From the NCBI GenBank assembly GCA_018240285.1, contig JAFEGA010000006.1:1-64000 (forward strand): DNA of 64,000 bases. Direction: 5' to 3'. Positions 42,217 through 54,357 of the stretch are shown piece by piece. Source of the DNA: Pseudomonadota bacterium. GTDB taxonomy: Bacteria; Pseudomonadota; Gammaproteobacteria; Burkholderiales; Nitrosomonadaceae. The notes under the pieces were generated by a model, which saw nothing but the letters and a program-made list of their open reading frames with translations, did not search any database and was not told the DNA's origin. The translations under genes and the position numbers were made by a program. Positions within the stretch are counted from its first letter, which is position 1, and each line of letters begins with the position of its first letter.

Positions 42217-43566
42217 TTATTTGATCAGCATCGCATTGATTTCCGTCAGCGTGTCTTCATCCAGCTCCCCCGCTTCCGCGCTCAGACGCAATCGGGACAT
42301 CAGATAGCTGTGGTAAGCTTTGGCCAGATCGCGCTTGGCGGCGTACATTTGCTGCTGGGCGTTGAGCACATCGACTTCGGTTCTGACACCTACTTGCAAT
42401 CCCAGAATGGTTGAATCCAATTGGCTTTGGCTGGAAACCAAGGCTTGCTTCAATGCTTTGACCTGGGCAATGCCGTTGGTTACGTTCAGGTACTGCTGGT
42501 GCGCTTGTATCGTGATGTTACGGCGGGTATTTTCCAGATCGTGCAAGGCTTTGTTTTGCAGCGCCATCGCTTCGCGTACTTGAGATTGCACGGAAAAACC
42601 CTGGAATAAGGGCATGTTGAGCTGCAAACCGATGGATTGCGAGGTGAGATCGATGCCGCGCCCGGTGATCGCGGCGCCAACGCCGATTTGATTGCTGTAT
42701 TGCGCGACCAGATCCAGGGTCGGGTAATGTTGCGCCCAGATTTTTTTAACGTTCTGATGCGCGGATTCATACGCAGCTTGCTGCGCTTTCAGCGTGAAGT
42801 TTTTTTCTTCCGCGGTGCGCACCCATTCATCCATGCTGCCGTATTTCAAAGTGGCCAGGTTGTTGGCAATTTCCCTGGCGCCGGTGAGATTTTCCGGAAG
42901 GCGGTCAATAATGCCCTGCAAAGCGCGCTTTTTGATTTCCAAGGCATTGCGCGCGGCGATTTCCTGCGACAGCGTCAAGTCATAACGCGCTTGTGCTTCA
43001 TTGGTGTCGACGATGGTCGAAACACCCACTTCAAAGTTGCGCTTGGCCTGTTCGAGCTGGATCAGGATGGCTTTTTTCTGCGCTTCGTTGACTTCAACAT
43101 CGATCTGCGCGTCCAGTACGTCGAAATAAGCTTGCGCCACGCGCAAAATGAGGTCTTGCCCGGCGGTGATGAATTGTGACTCGGCTTTGCTGACTTCGGT
43201 TTTTGCTTGCTGGTAAATGACGATATTTTGCATGCGGAAAATCGGTTGCGTTGCCGAGATCGTAATACCGCCGCTTTGAATGATATTGGCGCCGGGATTG
43301 ACGGCCAGTCCGGTTGTCGAACTGACGATTTTGCCGGCGTCGACTTCCTGCACTTGGCGCGTGCCCGACAGGGTGATGTTCGGTAAAAAACCGGCCCTGC
43401 CTTGCGGTATTTTCTCCTGAGCCGCTTCGTAGGCGGCGCGCGCAGACTTGAACTGGGCGTCCTGTGCTAACGCTTCCTGATAGATACTCATCAGATCGGC
43501 GGCTTGCAGCATGGAATGCGACAGCATGCCGAGACTCACAGCAATAACGAAAGGTACGAACTTCAT
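42217..43566 (-). CDS. TolC-family outer-membrane channel protein
   Basis: 449 residues from ATG 43566, with CCGGAAA ahead; the signal peptide (about 1-22, ending LQAAD) confirms this start over a TTG five codons upstream. It contains the duplicated TolC helical repeats (ARAAYEAAQEKIPQGRAGFLPNITLSG, and later AALEYANQ-like AYESAHQNVKKIWAQHYPTLDLVAQYS). It forms the trimeric exit duct for type I secretion or efflux. No pump genes are adjacent. It follows pcm, a frequent arrangement near tolC. Confidence 0.92.
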   Translation of the reverse strand: MKFVPFVIAVSLGMLSHSMLQAADLMSIYQEALAQDAQFKSARAAYEAAQEKIPQGRAGFLPNITLSGTRQVQEVDAGKIVSSTTGLAVNPGANIIQSGGITISATQPIFRMQNIVIYQQAKTEVSKAESQFITAGQDLILRVAQAYFDVLDAQIDVEVNEAQKKAILIQLEQAKRNFEVGVSTIVDTNEAQARYDLTLSQEIAARNALEIKKRALQGIIDRLPENLTGAREIANNLATLKYGSMDEWVRTAEEKNFTLKAQQAAYESAHQNVKKIWAQHYPTLDLVAQYSNQIGVGAAITGRGIDLTSQSIGLQLNMPLFQGFSVQSQVREAMALQNKALHDLENTRRNITIQAHQQYLNVTNGIAQVKALKQALVSSQSQLDSTILGLQVGVRTEVDVLNAQQQMYAAKRDLAKAYHSYLMSRLRLSAEAGELDEDTLTEINAMLIK

Positions 43567-43654
43567 AGTGATTTCCGGCAATAATCCGGAGCCGGTGATG
43601 CTTCAGTTATAGGTTGATTGCTGTGACAAATGACACGCGAACTTGCTTGAATAC

Positions 43655-44308
43655 TCAAAAGGTAAACCTTACCGGTTGCTGCGCATTGATCAAGGGCGCC
43701 GTGCTGGTTTCAAACAGTTTTTTGGTGGTGAATTCACCGGGTGCCGTGCAGGTGATCAATACCGCCTCCATGACCGGATCTTCGCCGGTAATGGCAAACA
43801 AACGGCCGCCCGGATTCAGGCTTTTTTGGAAAGCATCCGGTAAAACCGGCGTCGATGCAGTCAGCACGATCACATCGTACGGTTCATGTTTGGCCCAGCC
43901 GCGAGCGGCATCACCTTGCTCGACGGTGACGTTGGTGATGTCATGCGCTTTAAGATTGTTTTCCGCCATCGCTTTTAGTTCGGGTATGATTTCGATGCTG
44001 TAGACATGTGCGCCGCGGTCGGCCAGTAACGCCGTCATGTAACCGCTGCCGCTGCCGACTTCGAGAATTTTGTCGGTCTTTTTAATATGAAGCTCCTGCA
44101 GGATGCGCGCTTCCATTTTCGGCGTCAGCATGACTTGGCCATGACCGAGCGGAATTTCCATATCGACGAAGGCCATTTCGCGGTTTTCCGCAGGCACGAA
44201 TTCTTCGCGTTTCAGCTTGTACAATAAATCCAGCACATTATCGTCCAGCACATACCAAGTGCGGATTTGCTGCGCCACCATATTAAACCGGGTTTGTTCA
44301 ATATTCAT
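43655..44308 (-). CDS. pcm: Protein-L-isoaspartate O-methyltransferase-like
   Basis: 217 residues from ATG 44308. SAM-binding motif I is LEVGSGSGYMTALLAD; the motif SIEIIPELKAMAENNL and GDAARGW follow. The family repairs isoaspartyl residues. The substrate-binding stretch before motif I (IPLGHGQVMLTPKMEARILQEL) replaces the usual QTISQP text with GQVMLTP, a variant seen in the group often found next to tolC, whose true substrate is uncertain. It is upstream of tolC and probably co-transcribed. Confidence 0.88.
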   Translation of the reverse strand: MNIEQTRFNMVAQQIRTWYVLDDNVLDLLYKLKREEFVPAENREMAFVDMEIPLGHGQVMLTPKMEARILQELHIKKTDKILEVGSGSGYMTALLADRGAHVYSIEIIPELKAMAENNLKAHDITNVTVEQGDAARGWAKHEPYDVIVLTASTPVLPDAFQKSLNPGGRLFAITGEDPVMEAVLITCTAPGEFTTKKLFETSTAPLINAQQPVRFTF

Positions 44309-44381
44309 TTCTATCAATTCCGTATTCTTCGATTAAGGTAAGACTTGCAATTATTTCACATTTCCATTAGCTTCACAGCAT

Positions 44382-44471
44382 CAGCTAGGGGTCCGTTTGC
44401 AGAATTCTCTGCTAAACCGGTGAGAGAGTCCCTTCATACCTGACGCGGATAATGCCGCCGTAGGGAAGCTG
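44382..44471 (+). promoter_or_regulatory. TPP riboswitch controlling thiC
   Basis: The THI box is clear: AGGGGTCC near the 5' side, TGAGAGAGTCCCTTCATACCTGA in the pyrimidine- and pyrophosphate-sensing cores, and GGATAATGCCGCCGTAGGGA. CAGCT and AGCTG close helix P1. It ends about 50 bases before the thiC start. Thiamine pyrophosphate binding should shut down thiC, probably at translation, since no clear terminator lies in between. Confidence 0.95.
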
Positions 44472-44479
44472 GGAATTAA

Positions 44480-46417
<1,938 letters not shown>

Positions 46418-46450
46418 TGTTCAATTTTATAAGGACCTGACAAGAACGCT

Positions 46451-47275
46451 ATGGATTTGGCTCTGCTGCTAAAAGCATTGATCCTCGGCATTATCGAGGG
46501 ATTGACCGAATTTTTGCCGGTTTCGTCCACCGGTCATTTGATTCTGATCGGCGATTTGCTCGATTTCACCGGCGAACGCGCCAAGGTTTTCACCATTGCG
46601 ATTCAGCTCGGTGCGATCCTGGCGGTTTGCTGGGAATATCGCGGCAAGGTGATCGAAGTAGTGCGCGGCATCGGCACCAGCCCGGCCGCTAACCGGTTTG
46701 TCATCAACCTGATGATCGCATTCCTGCCGGCTGCGATCCTTGGTTTGCTGTTCATCAAAACCATCAAATCTTATTTGTTCCATCCAGTGCCGGTCGCTAC
46801 TGCTTTGATTGTCGGCGGCTTGCTGATTTTGTGGGCGGAGCGAAGGGAGCATGTCGTCGAAGTCGAACAAGTCGACGACATGGACTGGAAACATGCGTTG
46901 AAGGTCGGTCTGGCGCAATGCTTGGCTTTGATTCCCGGTACTTCGCGCTCCGGCGCCACGATCATCGGCGGGTTATTTTTCGGTCTGTCGCGTAAAGCGG
47001 CTGCGGAATTCTCGTTTTTCCTCGCGATACCCACCATGTTCGCCGCTACTTTTTATGATTTGTTTAAAAACCGCGAATTGCTCGATTGGAACGATTTAAC
47101 GCTGATCGCAGCAGGTTTCGCTGCTGCCTTCTTCAGCGCTTTGCTGGCCGTGCGCGGTTTGCTGCGGTTTGTCAGTAATCACGATTTCACCGTATTTGCC
47201 TGGTATCGTATCGTTTTTGGCATCGTGATATTGATTACGGCGTATACCGGAGTAATCGGCTGGTCGGAAATGTGA
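46451..47275 (+). CDS. uppP: Undecaprenyl-diphosphatase UppP (BacA)
   Basis: 274 residues with about eight membrane segments. Signature motifs are [16 protein letters not shown] (residues about 15-30) and [14 protein letters not shown] (about 163-176). It dephosphorylates undecaprenyl diphosphate to recycle the lipid carrier for peptidoglycan; its overproduction confers bacitracin resistance. It lies 33 bases after thiC with AAGGAC upstream, perhaps read through from thiC. Confidence 0.97.
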   Translation: MDLALLLKALILGIIEGLTEFLPVSSTGHLILIGDLLDFTGERAKVFTIAIQLGAILAVCWEYRGKVIEVVRGIGTSPAANRFVINLMIAFLPAAILGLLFIKTIKSYLFHPVPVATALIVGGLLILWAERREHVVEVEQVDDMDWKHALKVGLAQCLALIPGTSRSGATIIGGLFFGLSRKAAAEFSFFLAIPTMFAATFYDLFKNRELLDWNDLTLIAAGFAAAFFSALLAVRGLLRFVSNHDFTVFAWYRIVFGIVILITAYTGVIGWSEM

Positions 47276-47411
47276 GCAAAGATTAATTCTCAAAAGGCCT
47301 GCGCGTTTTATATCTCCATACGGCTTTGAATGTGTTTGACGGGCTATTTGACTTTCAGTACAGTCGCCCTTGGGAAAATATGTTTTTTCCTATAATTTGG
47401 AGATAAAAATC

Positions 47412-48005
47412 ATGAATATCAATAAATTAATTTTAGGTTTCTTTGTTTTTATCAGTGCAACGTTACCGGTAGCGGCGCACGAGGCGAAATACGCTGCGCC
47501 TTTGCTCGGCAGCAGTGAAGTGCCCGCAAATGCGTCACCTGCCACCGGTTCGGTGCTGGTGACGATCGACTTTGATTTGGTGACGATGCGAGTCGAAGCC
47601 AATTTCAGCGGTCTGCTGGGAAATGTGACGAATGCGCACATCCATTGCTGCACGGATCCAGGAACCAATGTCGGTGTTGCAACTCAACTCCCATCCTTCA
47701 TCGGTTTTCCTTTGGGCGTCATAGCCGGCACGTACGATCATACTTTCGACATGGCGCTGGCTTCCAGTTATAACCTAGCGTTTATCACCAGTCACGGTGG
47801 CTTGGTAAGCACGGCTTTCAACGACTTGGTCACCGGTCTTGATACCGGAAAGGCTTATTTTAACCTTCACACGAATCTGTTTCCGGGCGGTGAGATCCGC
47901 GGATTATTGAGCCCGGTGCCGGAGCCGGAAAGCTATGCGTTATTGCTGGCCGGTTTAGGTGTTTTGACCGTATTCGCGCGCCGCGTCCGGCGTGAAGCTG
48001 TTTGA
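47412..48005 (+). CDS. CHRD-domain protein with PEP-CTERM sorting signal
   Basis: 197 residues from ATG 47412, with TTGGAG upstream. Signal peptide (about 1-22, VFISATLPVAAHEA), a CHRD domain (about 25-160: ANFSGLLGNVTNAHIHCC and GKAYFNLHTNLFPGGEIRG), then PEP-CTERM: VPEPESYALLLAGL plus a basic tail. CHRD domains occur in chordin and in bacterial surface proteins. PEP-CTERM proteins are cut by an exosortase, encoded elsewhere, and usually end up in the matrix of exopolysaccharide producers. TATAAT at 47391-47396 may be its own -10 box. Confidence 0.93.
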   Translation: MNINKLILGFFVFISATLPVAAHEAKYAAPLLGSSEVPANASPATGSVLVTIDFDLVTMRVEANFSGLLGNVTNAHIHCCTDPGTNVGVATQLPSFIGFPLGVIAGTYDHTFDMALASSYNLAFITSHGGLVSTAFNDLVTGLDTGKAYFNLHTNLFPGGEIRGLLSPVPEPESYALLLAGLGVLTVFARRVRREAV

Positions 48006-48010
48006 ATAAG

Positions 48011-48040
48011 CAAGAGCCTCTCATGAGGCTCTTGTTTTAT
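48011..48040. terminator. Rho-independent terminator, probably bidirectional
   Basis: CAAGAGCCTC (48011-48020), loop TCAT, GAGGCTCTTG (48025-48034), followed by TTTTAT: a perfect 10-bp stem. It ends the CHRD gene and, being between convergent genes, probably also the rhodanese gene on the other strand. Confidence 0.9.
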
Positions 48041-48048
48041 CGTCGCTA

Positions 48049-48501
48049 CTAACTTTGCACCCACGGCAAACCGGCCGCCTTCCAGCCGGAAGCCTTGCCG
48101 CGCTGGCCGTTTTCATCGCGGTCGCCTTCGAAGCCTTCCAAGATGTTGTAGCATTCGGCAAAATCCATGTCGGTGGCCATCGCCGCCGCTTGGTTCGAGC
48201 GCGCGCCGCTGCGGCAGATGAATAAAACCGGTAACGATCTGTCGACTTGATTGGTCAGTTGATCGAAAAAATGCGGATTCGGCTGCATGCCGGGGTACGA
48301 ACGCAATTCGATTTCGGTTGCACCGGGGATGCGTCCGACCCAATCCAGTTCGGCGCGCGAACGCACATCGACCAATTGCGCCTGCGCGTGTTCCTGCAGC
48401 ACACGATAAGCTTCCATCGGCAATAATGCGCCTTTGTACGGAAGTCCGAGTTCTTGCGCGCGCTGTTGCGCTTTTTCCAGTATTGCTGCGAGTGTTTCCA
48501 T
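48049..48501 (-). CDS. Rhodanese-like domain protein
   Basis: 150 residues, one rhodanese domain. The active-site loop reads FICRSGARSN, giving the CRSGxR sulfurtransferase signature with an intact Cys. A short helical N-terminus (LAAILEKAQQRAQELG) precedes the domain. No signal peptide is present, so it is cytoplasmic. The sulfur acceptor is unknown. It sits alone between a terminator and the divergent pseudouridine synthase gene. Confidence 0.92.
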   Translation of the reverse strand: METLAAILEKAQQRAQELGLPYKGALLPMEAYRVLQEHAQAQLVDVRSRAELDWVGRIPGATEIELRSYPGMQPNPHFFDQLTNQVDRSLPVLFICRSGARSNQAAAMATDMDFAECYNILEGFEGDRDENGQRGKASGWKAAGLPWVQS

Positions 48502-48604
48502 AAATAATCCTAGCGATGTAATGTAAAAACGATCGGGCGATTACCTTTATAATGCCGGTTAAGCCAATTTCTCATCCCTCGTATTGCCCATATTATAGCG
48601 CTTC

Positions 48605-49336
48605 ATGGAAAAAATCCGCTTATCCAAACTGATGTCCGAGCAAGGCATTTGCTCGCGCCGCGAGGCCGACCGTTTTATCGAACTGGGCTGGGTATTCGTC
48701 GATGGCGAACGGATTTCCGAGCTCGGCACGAAAATTTTTCCATCGCAAAAAATTACCTTAAATAAAGCAGCGCAAGCGCAGCAAACCCAGCAGGTGACGA
48801 TATTGCTCAACAAGCCCGTCGGTTACGTGTCCGGGCAGCCGGAGCCGGGTTATCAACCGGCTGTGGTGCTGATCAAACCAGAAAATCAGTTCATTCCGAA
48901 GCAACCGGGCAAGCGTTTTCAACCTGTGCACCTGAAAAACCTGGCGCCTGCCGGGCGGCTGGATATCGATTCGCAAGGTTTGCTGGTGCTGACGCAGGAC
49001 GGCCGCATCGCCAAGCAGCTGATCGGCGAGGATTCCCGCATTGAAAAGGAATATCTGGTGCGGGTCGAAGGCGCGTTGCCGCCTGCCAAGCTGGCGCTGC
49101 TGAATCACGGCCTGAGCCTTGACGGTCAGGCACTGAAACCGGCGCAAGTGAGCTGGCAAAACCGCGATCAATTGCGTTTTATTTTGCATGAGGGCAAAAA
49201 ACGCCAAATCCGCCGCATGTGCGAACTGGTGGGTCTAAAAGTGACCGGCTTGAAGCGCGTGCGCATTGGTAAAATGAAACTGGGTAACCTGCCCGAAGGT
49301 CAGTGGCGTTATCTGGAAGAGGGCGAGCAGTTTTGA
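48605..49336 (+). CDS. RsuA/RluF-family rRNA pseudouridine synthase
   Basis: 243 residues. An N-terminal S4 RNA-binding domain ([22 protein letters not shown], about 4-65) is followed by the synthase domain with the catalytic motif [17 protein letters not shown] (Asp in the RLD) and [26 protein letters not shown] near 200 is the family's closing block. Its overall form is closest to RluF (23S rRNA U2604), but I cannot separate RluF from related members with certainty. Confidence 0.92.
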   Translation: MEKIRLSKLMSEQGICSRREADRFIELGWVFVDGERISELGTKIFPSQKITLNKAAQAQQTQQVTILLNKPVGYVSGQPEPGYQPAVVLIKPENQFIPKQPGKRFQPVHLKNLAPAGRLDIDSQGLLVLTQDGRIAKQLIGEDSRIEKEYLVRVEGALPPAKLALLNHGLSLDGQALKPAQVSWQNRDQLRFILHEGKKRQIRRMCELVGLKVTGLKRVRIGKMKLGNLPEGQWRYLEEGEQF

Positions 49337-49361
49337 CGGCGCTTTTAATTAAAACTCTCCG

Positions 49362-49586
49362 ATGCATCAACGCGTTCAAGTCATATTAAAAATTCCGGCG
49401 TATCAATTGCAGCTGTATTACGAAGGCGCGGTCGATACCGTGGCGGCGAAAACCACCGACGGCCGCATCGTTCATTTTCCGGCCAATGTGTTGCGCTCGG
49501 TAGTACAAAGTCACGGCGTGTACGGTACGTTTGAGCTGGTGTTCGATGAGAACAATAAGTTCGTGTCGATCAGCCGTATCCGTTAA
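49362..49586 (+). CDS. DUF2835 family small protein
   Basis: 74 residues. The text LYYEGAVDTVAAKTTDGR, HFPANVLRSVVQSHGVYG and FELVFDENNKFVSI matches the DUF2835 family, a small beta-rich protein of unknown function in proteobacteria. It begins 25 bases after the pseudouridine synthase stop and may share its transcript. The ribosome binding site is weak. Confidence 0.85.
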   Translation: MHQRVQVILKIPAYQLQLYYEGAVDTVAAKTTDGRIVHFPANVLRSVVQSHGVYGTFELVFDENNKFVSISRIR

Positions 49587-49694
49587 CAATTCGCAACCCG
49601 CTTGATCGCGGCTTTCATTGCACCGTCACGTGCGCTACACTTCCTGCTTATTCCGTTTTAACCCATTCTTTTTAAATCAACAAAGATCATACTC

Positions 49695-51359
<1,665 letters not shown>

Positions 51360-51694
51360 ATAAACAATCTCGTGATCTTGTCATGGTTTTTAAGAAATTT
51401 GAATAATGCAAGAATAAAAATTTTTGTGTATTGGATATCAGAATTCGCTGTCTTAATGCTGTCAGAAATAATGGAATATTTATACAAATAATTATTGTTT
51501 TATAATTTCATAACCATATGAATATAAATAAATTATATTGGTGTCGTAAAATAAGTTTTTTGTGGAATAAAAAAACCTAGAAAATAAGCAAAATCCTTAT
51601 TGCAATAAGGATATGTTATAGACAAAATACGTATACCCTCCTAAAATGGGGGGATATATTTATATGAAGTCAATTAAAATAAGGAGTAATAATT
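51360..51694. other. AT-rich gap upstream of the PEP-CTERM gene
   Basis: About 335 very AT-rich bases with no gene. Contains the perfect 20-bp palindrome at 51593-51612 and, near 51640-51655, a run CCCTCC...GGGGGG. AAGGAG ahead of ATG 51695 is the ribosome binding site. The length and AT content suggest a regulated promoter region for the surface protein gene. Confidence 0.5.
51593..51612. repeat. Perfect 20-bp palindrome, candidate operator
   Basis: ATCCTTATTGCAATAAGGAT is its own reverse complement. It lies about 83 bases before the PEP-CTERM gene start. This is a size and symmetry expected for a dimeric regulator site; the regulator is unknown. Confidence 0.5.
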
Positions 51695-52588
51695 ATGAAA
51701 TTCGAACTGAAAAAAAGCCACATTGCTGCGGCAGTAGCGCTTGCTCTATCAGGTGCTGCTTTTACAACAGCGCATGCTGCGGTTACCATCACAGATGGTG
51801 CAGGTACTTCCGCTAGAATTGCCGATGCTGGATATTTCGCGTCCGGTGGTCTAGGCTTGAGCTACTTGGGTAAGGAGTTTGTCAACTGGGATACTGAAGC
51901 ATCTAATTACACACTGACAGTCGGTGGTGTAAAAGTTGGTGGTGCATCTGCTGATGAAGTATTCGGCTCTAATCCGCTGGGTGCGTCAGTCATTGGGCCT
52001 TTGTTTGGTGGCACGACAGCAATCACTGCAAATTTCGGTGATCCCAATGGGGTTAAGTGGAATATTTTTGAGACAGTACGCGTTAGTGCGCCTGGTCATG
52101 TCCTAGTTAATGTGAGTTTGACGAATATCGGCACTACTATAGCTAAAGACGTTGAATGGAGTGTCGGTATTGATCCCGATCAAGGCAGGAATTCATTGCC
52201 TAATGGCCCTGGTAATTGGACGCACAACGTGATTAATGCGACAGGATTTGGTTCCTCGGTATCTGCGACAAGCCTCGATGGTTTATCGCTTACGTTGGCT
52301 AATGTTACTGGGGGAACGGCGGTCGGCATAGCTTCGTACATTGACACTGCGTGCTGCAGTCCTGTTACAGCAAGTACTATATTTGGTGCGGGACAAGCTG
52401 CCGGTTATTTTTCCGATGGAGATTATTCGATTAATTTGGGTTATCAACTCGGCGATATCGCACCCGGCTATAGTAGTTCAATCGCTTACGAATACATCAT
52501 GGCCGTTCCAGAACCAGAAACCTACGCTATGTTGCTGGCTGGCCTTGGTTTGATCGGTTTCTCAGCACGCCGCCGTATCAGCGCCTAA
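51695..52588 (+). CDS. PEP-CTERM sorting domain surface protein
   Basis: 297 residues. Signal peptide (about 1-29: HIAAAVALALSGAAFTTAHAA) and a C-terminal PEP-CTERM signal (VPEPETYAMLLAGLGLIGFSARRR, about 271-294) that an exosortase would recognise. The body (about 30-270) is Gly/Ser/Thr/Val-rich with beta character and contains CC in a DTACCSP segment; no named domain was recognised. It is likely exported and associated with the extracellular matrix or outer surface. It has a long AT-rich upstream region and its own terminator. Confidence 0.92.
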   Translation: MKFELKKSHIAAAVALALSGAAFTTAHAAVTITDGAGTSARIADAGYFASGGLGLSYLGKEFVNWDTEASNYTLTVGGVKVGGASADEVFGSNPLGASVIGPLFGGTTAITANFGDPNGVKWNIFETVRVSAPGHVLVNVSLTNIGTTIAKDVEWSVGIDPDQGRNSLPNGPGNWTHNVINATGFGSSVSATSLDGLSLTLANVTGGTAVGIASYIDTACCSPVTASTIFGAGQAAGYFSDGDYSINLGYQLGDIAPGYSSSIAYEYIMAVPEPETYAMLLAGLGLIGFSARRRISA

Positions 52589-52612
52589 AGTATCGCTTTA
52601 GTTCGCTAGAAG

Positions 52613-52645
52613 AACCGCATTCCCATACCGGAATGCGGTTTTTTT
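52613..52645 (+). terminator. Rho-independent terminator
   Basis: AACCGCATTCC (52613-52623), loop CATACC, GGAATGCGGTT (52630-52640) and a run of T to 52645: a perfect 11-bp stem ending the PEP-CTERM gene transcript. Confidence 0.95.
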
Positions 52646-52757
52646 ATTTTTTGCGGTTGAATTGATTGTGAATGAATGCTCCGCAAAACGACAAAATCGA
52701 GCGGGTAAAATCGATTCATATTAAAATCGCGCTTCTTGAAATTTCTGAATCAAAATT

Positions 52758-53585
52758 ATGCATCCCATGTTGACCATCGCGGTGAAAGCCGCGCGCCGCG
52801 CCGGTAGTATCATTAATCAGGCATCTAAAAATCTGGATTTGCTCACGGTATCGAAGAAGTCGCACAGCGATTATGTCAGTGAGGTTGACGGCGCAGCTGA
52901 AGCAGCAATTATCAAGGTGCTGCAGGCAGCTTATCCCGGCCATGCGATCCTAGCTGAAGAAAGCGGGCAACAGGGTGATCATGAAAATTCCGAATATCAG
53001 TGGATTATCGATCCTTTGGATGGCACCACTAATTTCTTGCACGGCTTTCCGAAGTATTCGGTTTCAATTGCGCTGAAACACAAAGGTGTGCTAACCCACG
53101 CCGTGGTATACGATCCGAACTTGAATGAATTATTCACCGCCAGCCGGGGCGGCGGCGCTTTTTTGAATGATCGCCGCATTCGTGTCAGTAAACGTACCAA
53201 GCTGGACGATTGTTTGATCGGCACCGGATTACCGTTCCGGGATTTGACGCACATCGATGCATATTTTGCCATGCTGAAAGACCTCGTGCCGCGTATCGCC
53301 GGAATCCGCCGCCCGGGATCCGCCGCGCTGGACCTCGCGTACGTCGCCTGCGGCCGTTACGATGGTTTTTGGGAAATTGGTCTGGCGCCGTGGGATATGG
53401 CCGCCGGGTGTCTATTGATTACCGAAGCTGGTGGCTTGGTCGGCGATTTGGAAGGCAACGAAACGCAATTGGAAAGCGGTCAGATCGTGGCGGGTAATCC
53501 AAGGGTTTTCGGGCACTTGCTGCAAGTGATCGCGCCGCATCTGACGCCCGCTCTTATCGAAGCACATCAAGCGGCAAAATCTTAG
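52758..53585 (+). CDS. suhB: Inositol-1-monophosphatase family protein SuhB
   Basis: 275 residues. Metal-binding motifs of the family are intact: AILAEESG (Glu), [17 protein letters not shown], and [24 protein letters not shown] near the C-terminus. It hydrolyses inositol phosphates; in proteobacteria SuhB also joins the rRNA antitermination complex. Its TAG stop is formed with the base that starts the MITE-like element directly downstream. Confidence 0.96.
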   Translation: MHPMLTIAVKAARRAGSIINQASKNLDLLTVSKKSHSDYVSEVDGAAEAAIIKVLQAAYPGHAILAEESGQQGDHENSEYQWIIDPLDGTTNFLHGFPKYSVSIALKHKGVLTHAVVYDPNLNELFTASRGGGAFLNDRRIRVSKRTKLDDCLIGTGLPFRDLTHIDAYFAMLKDLVPRIAGIRRPGSAALDLAYVACGRYDGFWEIGLAPWDMAAGCLLITEAGGLVGDLEGNETQLESGQIVAGNPRVFGHLLQVIAPHLTPALIEAHQAAKS

Positions 53586-53724
53586 GGAAGCTCTAAAAAG
53601 GTAGCGAGCGACGGTCAGGCAAGGTGAAGTCAGGCGAAAAAGCGGAGTTTACGATAGGTAAATGAGCATTTTGCGCTTGGTTTCAACGCAGCATGACCGA
53701 ACGCAGCAGTTTTTCAGAGCTTCC
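53585..53724. mobile_element. MITE-like element with terminal inverted repeats
   Basis: 140 bp with inverted ends GGAAGCTCT-A-AAAA and, in reverse complement on the right, GGAAGCTCT-G-AAAA. It is flanked by TTA on both sides (53582-53584 and 53725-53727), fitting a 3-bp target duplication such as the TNA typical of IS5-family (IS1031-group) elements. No coding capacity. It exactly fills the space between the stop codons of the convergent suhB and scpB, so the duplicated TTA contributes to both stops. Confidence 0.7.
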
Positions 53725-54357
53725 TTAATGACTGGATTCCTCCGGCTGCTCCAAAGGCAAGTGCTGATTTTCACTGGATTCAATCAAGGATTTCATTTCT
53801 TCCAGCGGCGGCAGCTCATCGAGTGAGCGTAGATTCAGATCGTCGAGAAAATGCGCGGTAGTGGCCAACAGTGCCGGTTTTCCAGGCACATTGCGATGTC
53901 CGACCTCCTCAATCCAACCACGGGATGTCAGTGTTTTAAGCACCGAACTGGAAACACTGACACCGCGGATTTCTTCGATATCGCCACGGGTTACCGGCTG
54001 GCGGTAAGCGATGATGGCAAGCGTTTCCAGAACTGCGCGCGAATAGCGCGGCGCTTTTTGCGGCGTCAAACGCTCCAAATACGGTTGCATATCGGCTTTG
54101 GTCTGGAAACGCCAGCCGCTGGCTACGGTAACCAGTTCCACTCCGCTATCGCGCCATCGATCCCGGATGTCTTGCAGTAAACTGGTTATTACTGCGGCGC
54201 TAAATTCATTGTCGAACAATTTCCGCAATTCGCTGACGGATAAAGGCTCTTGCGTTGTGAGCAAGGCCGCTTCGAGAATTTGTTTGGTTTTCTCGGGACT
54301 GAGCGAATCGAGTGTGTTCAGCGAATGATGATCAGACGGTGTCGATGGCGCGGACAT
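53725..54357 (-). CDS. scpB: Segregation and condensation protein ScpB
   Basis: 210 residues. Winged-helix kleisin-interacting subunit of the SMC-ScpAB condensin. Family text: LEAALLTTQEPLSVSELRKLFD, RYSRAVLETLAIIAYRQPVTRGDIEEIRGV and GKPALLATTAHFLDDLNL. It overlaps the end of scpA by 26 bases. The C-terminal tail is acidic, as in other betaproteobacteria. Confidence 0.96.
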   Translation of the reverse strand: MSAPSTPSDHHSLNTLDSLSPEKTKQILEAALLTTQEPLSVSELRKLFDNEFSAAVITSLLQDIRDRWRDSGVELVTVASGWRFQTKADMQPYLERLTPQKAPRYSRAVLETLAIIAYRQPVTRGDIEEIRGVSVSSSVLKTLTSRGWIEEVGHRNVPGKPALLATTAHFLDDLNLRSLDELPPLEEMKSLIESSENQHLPLEQPEESSH

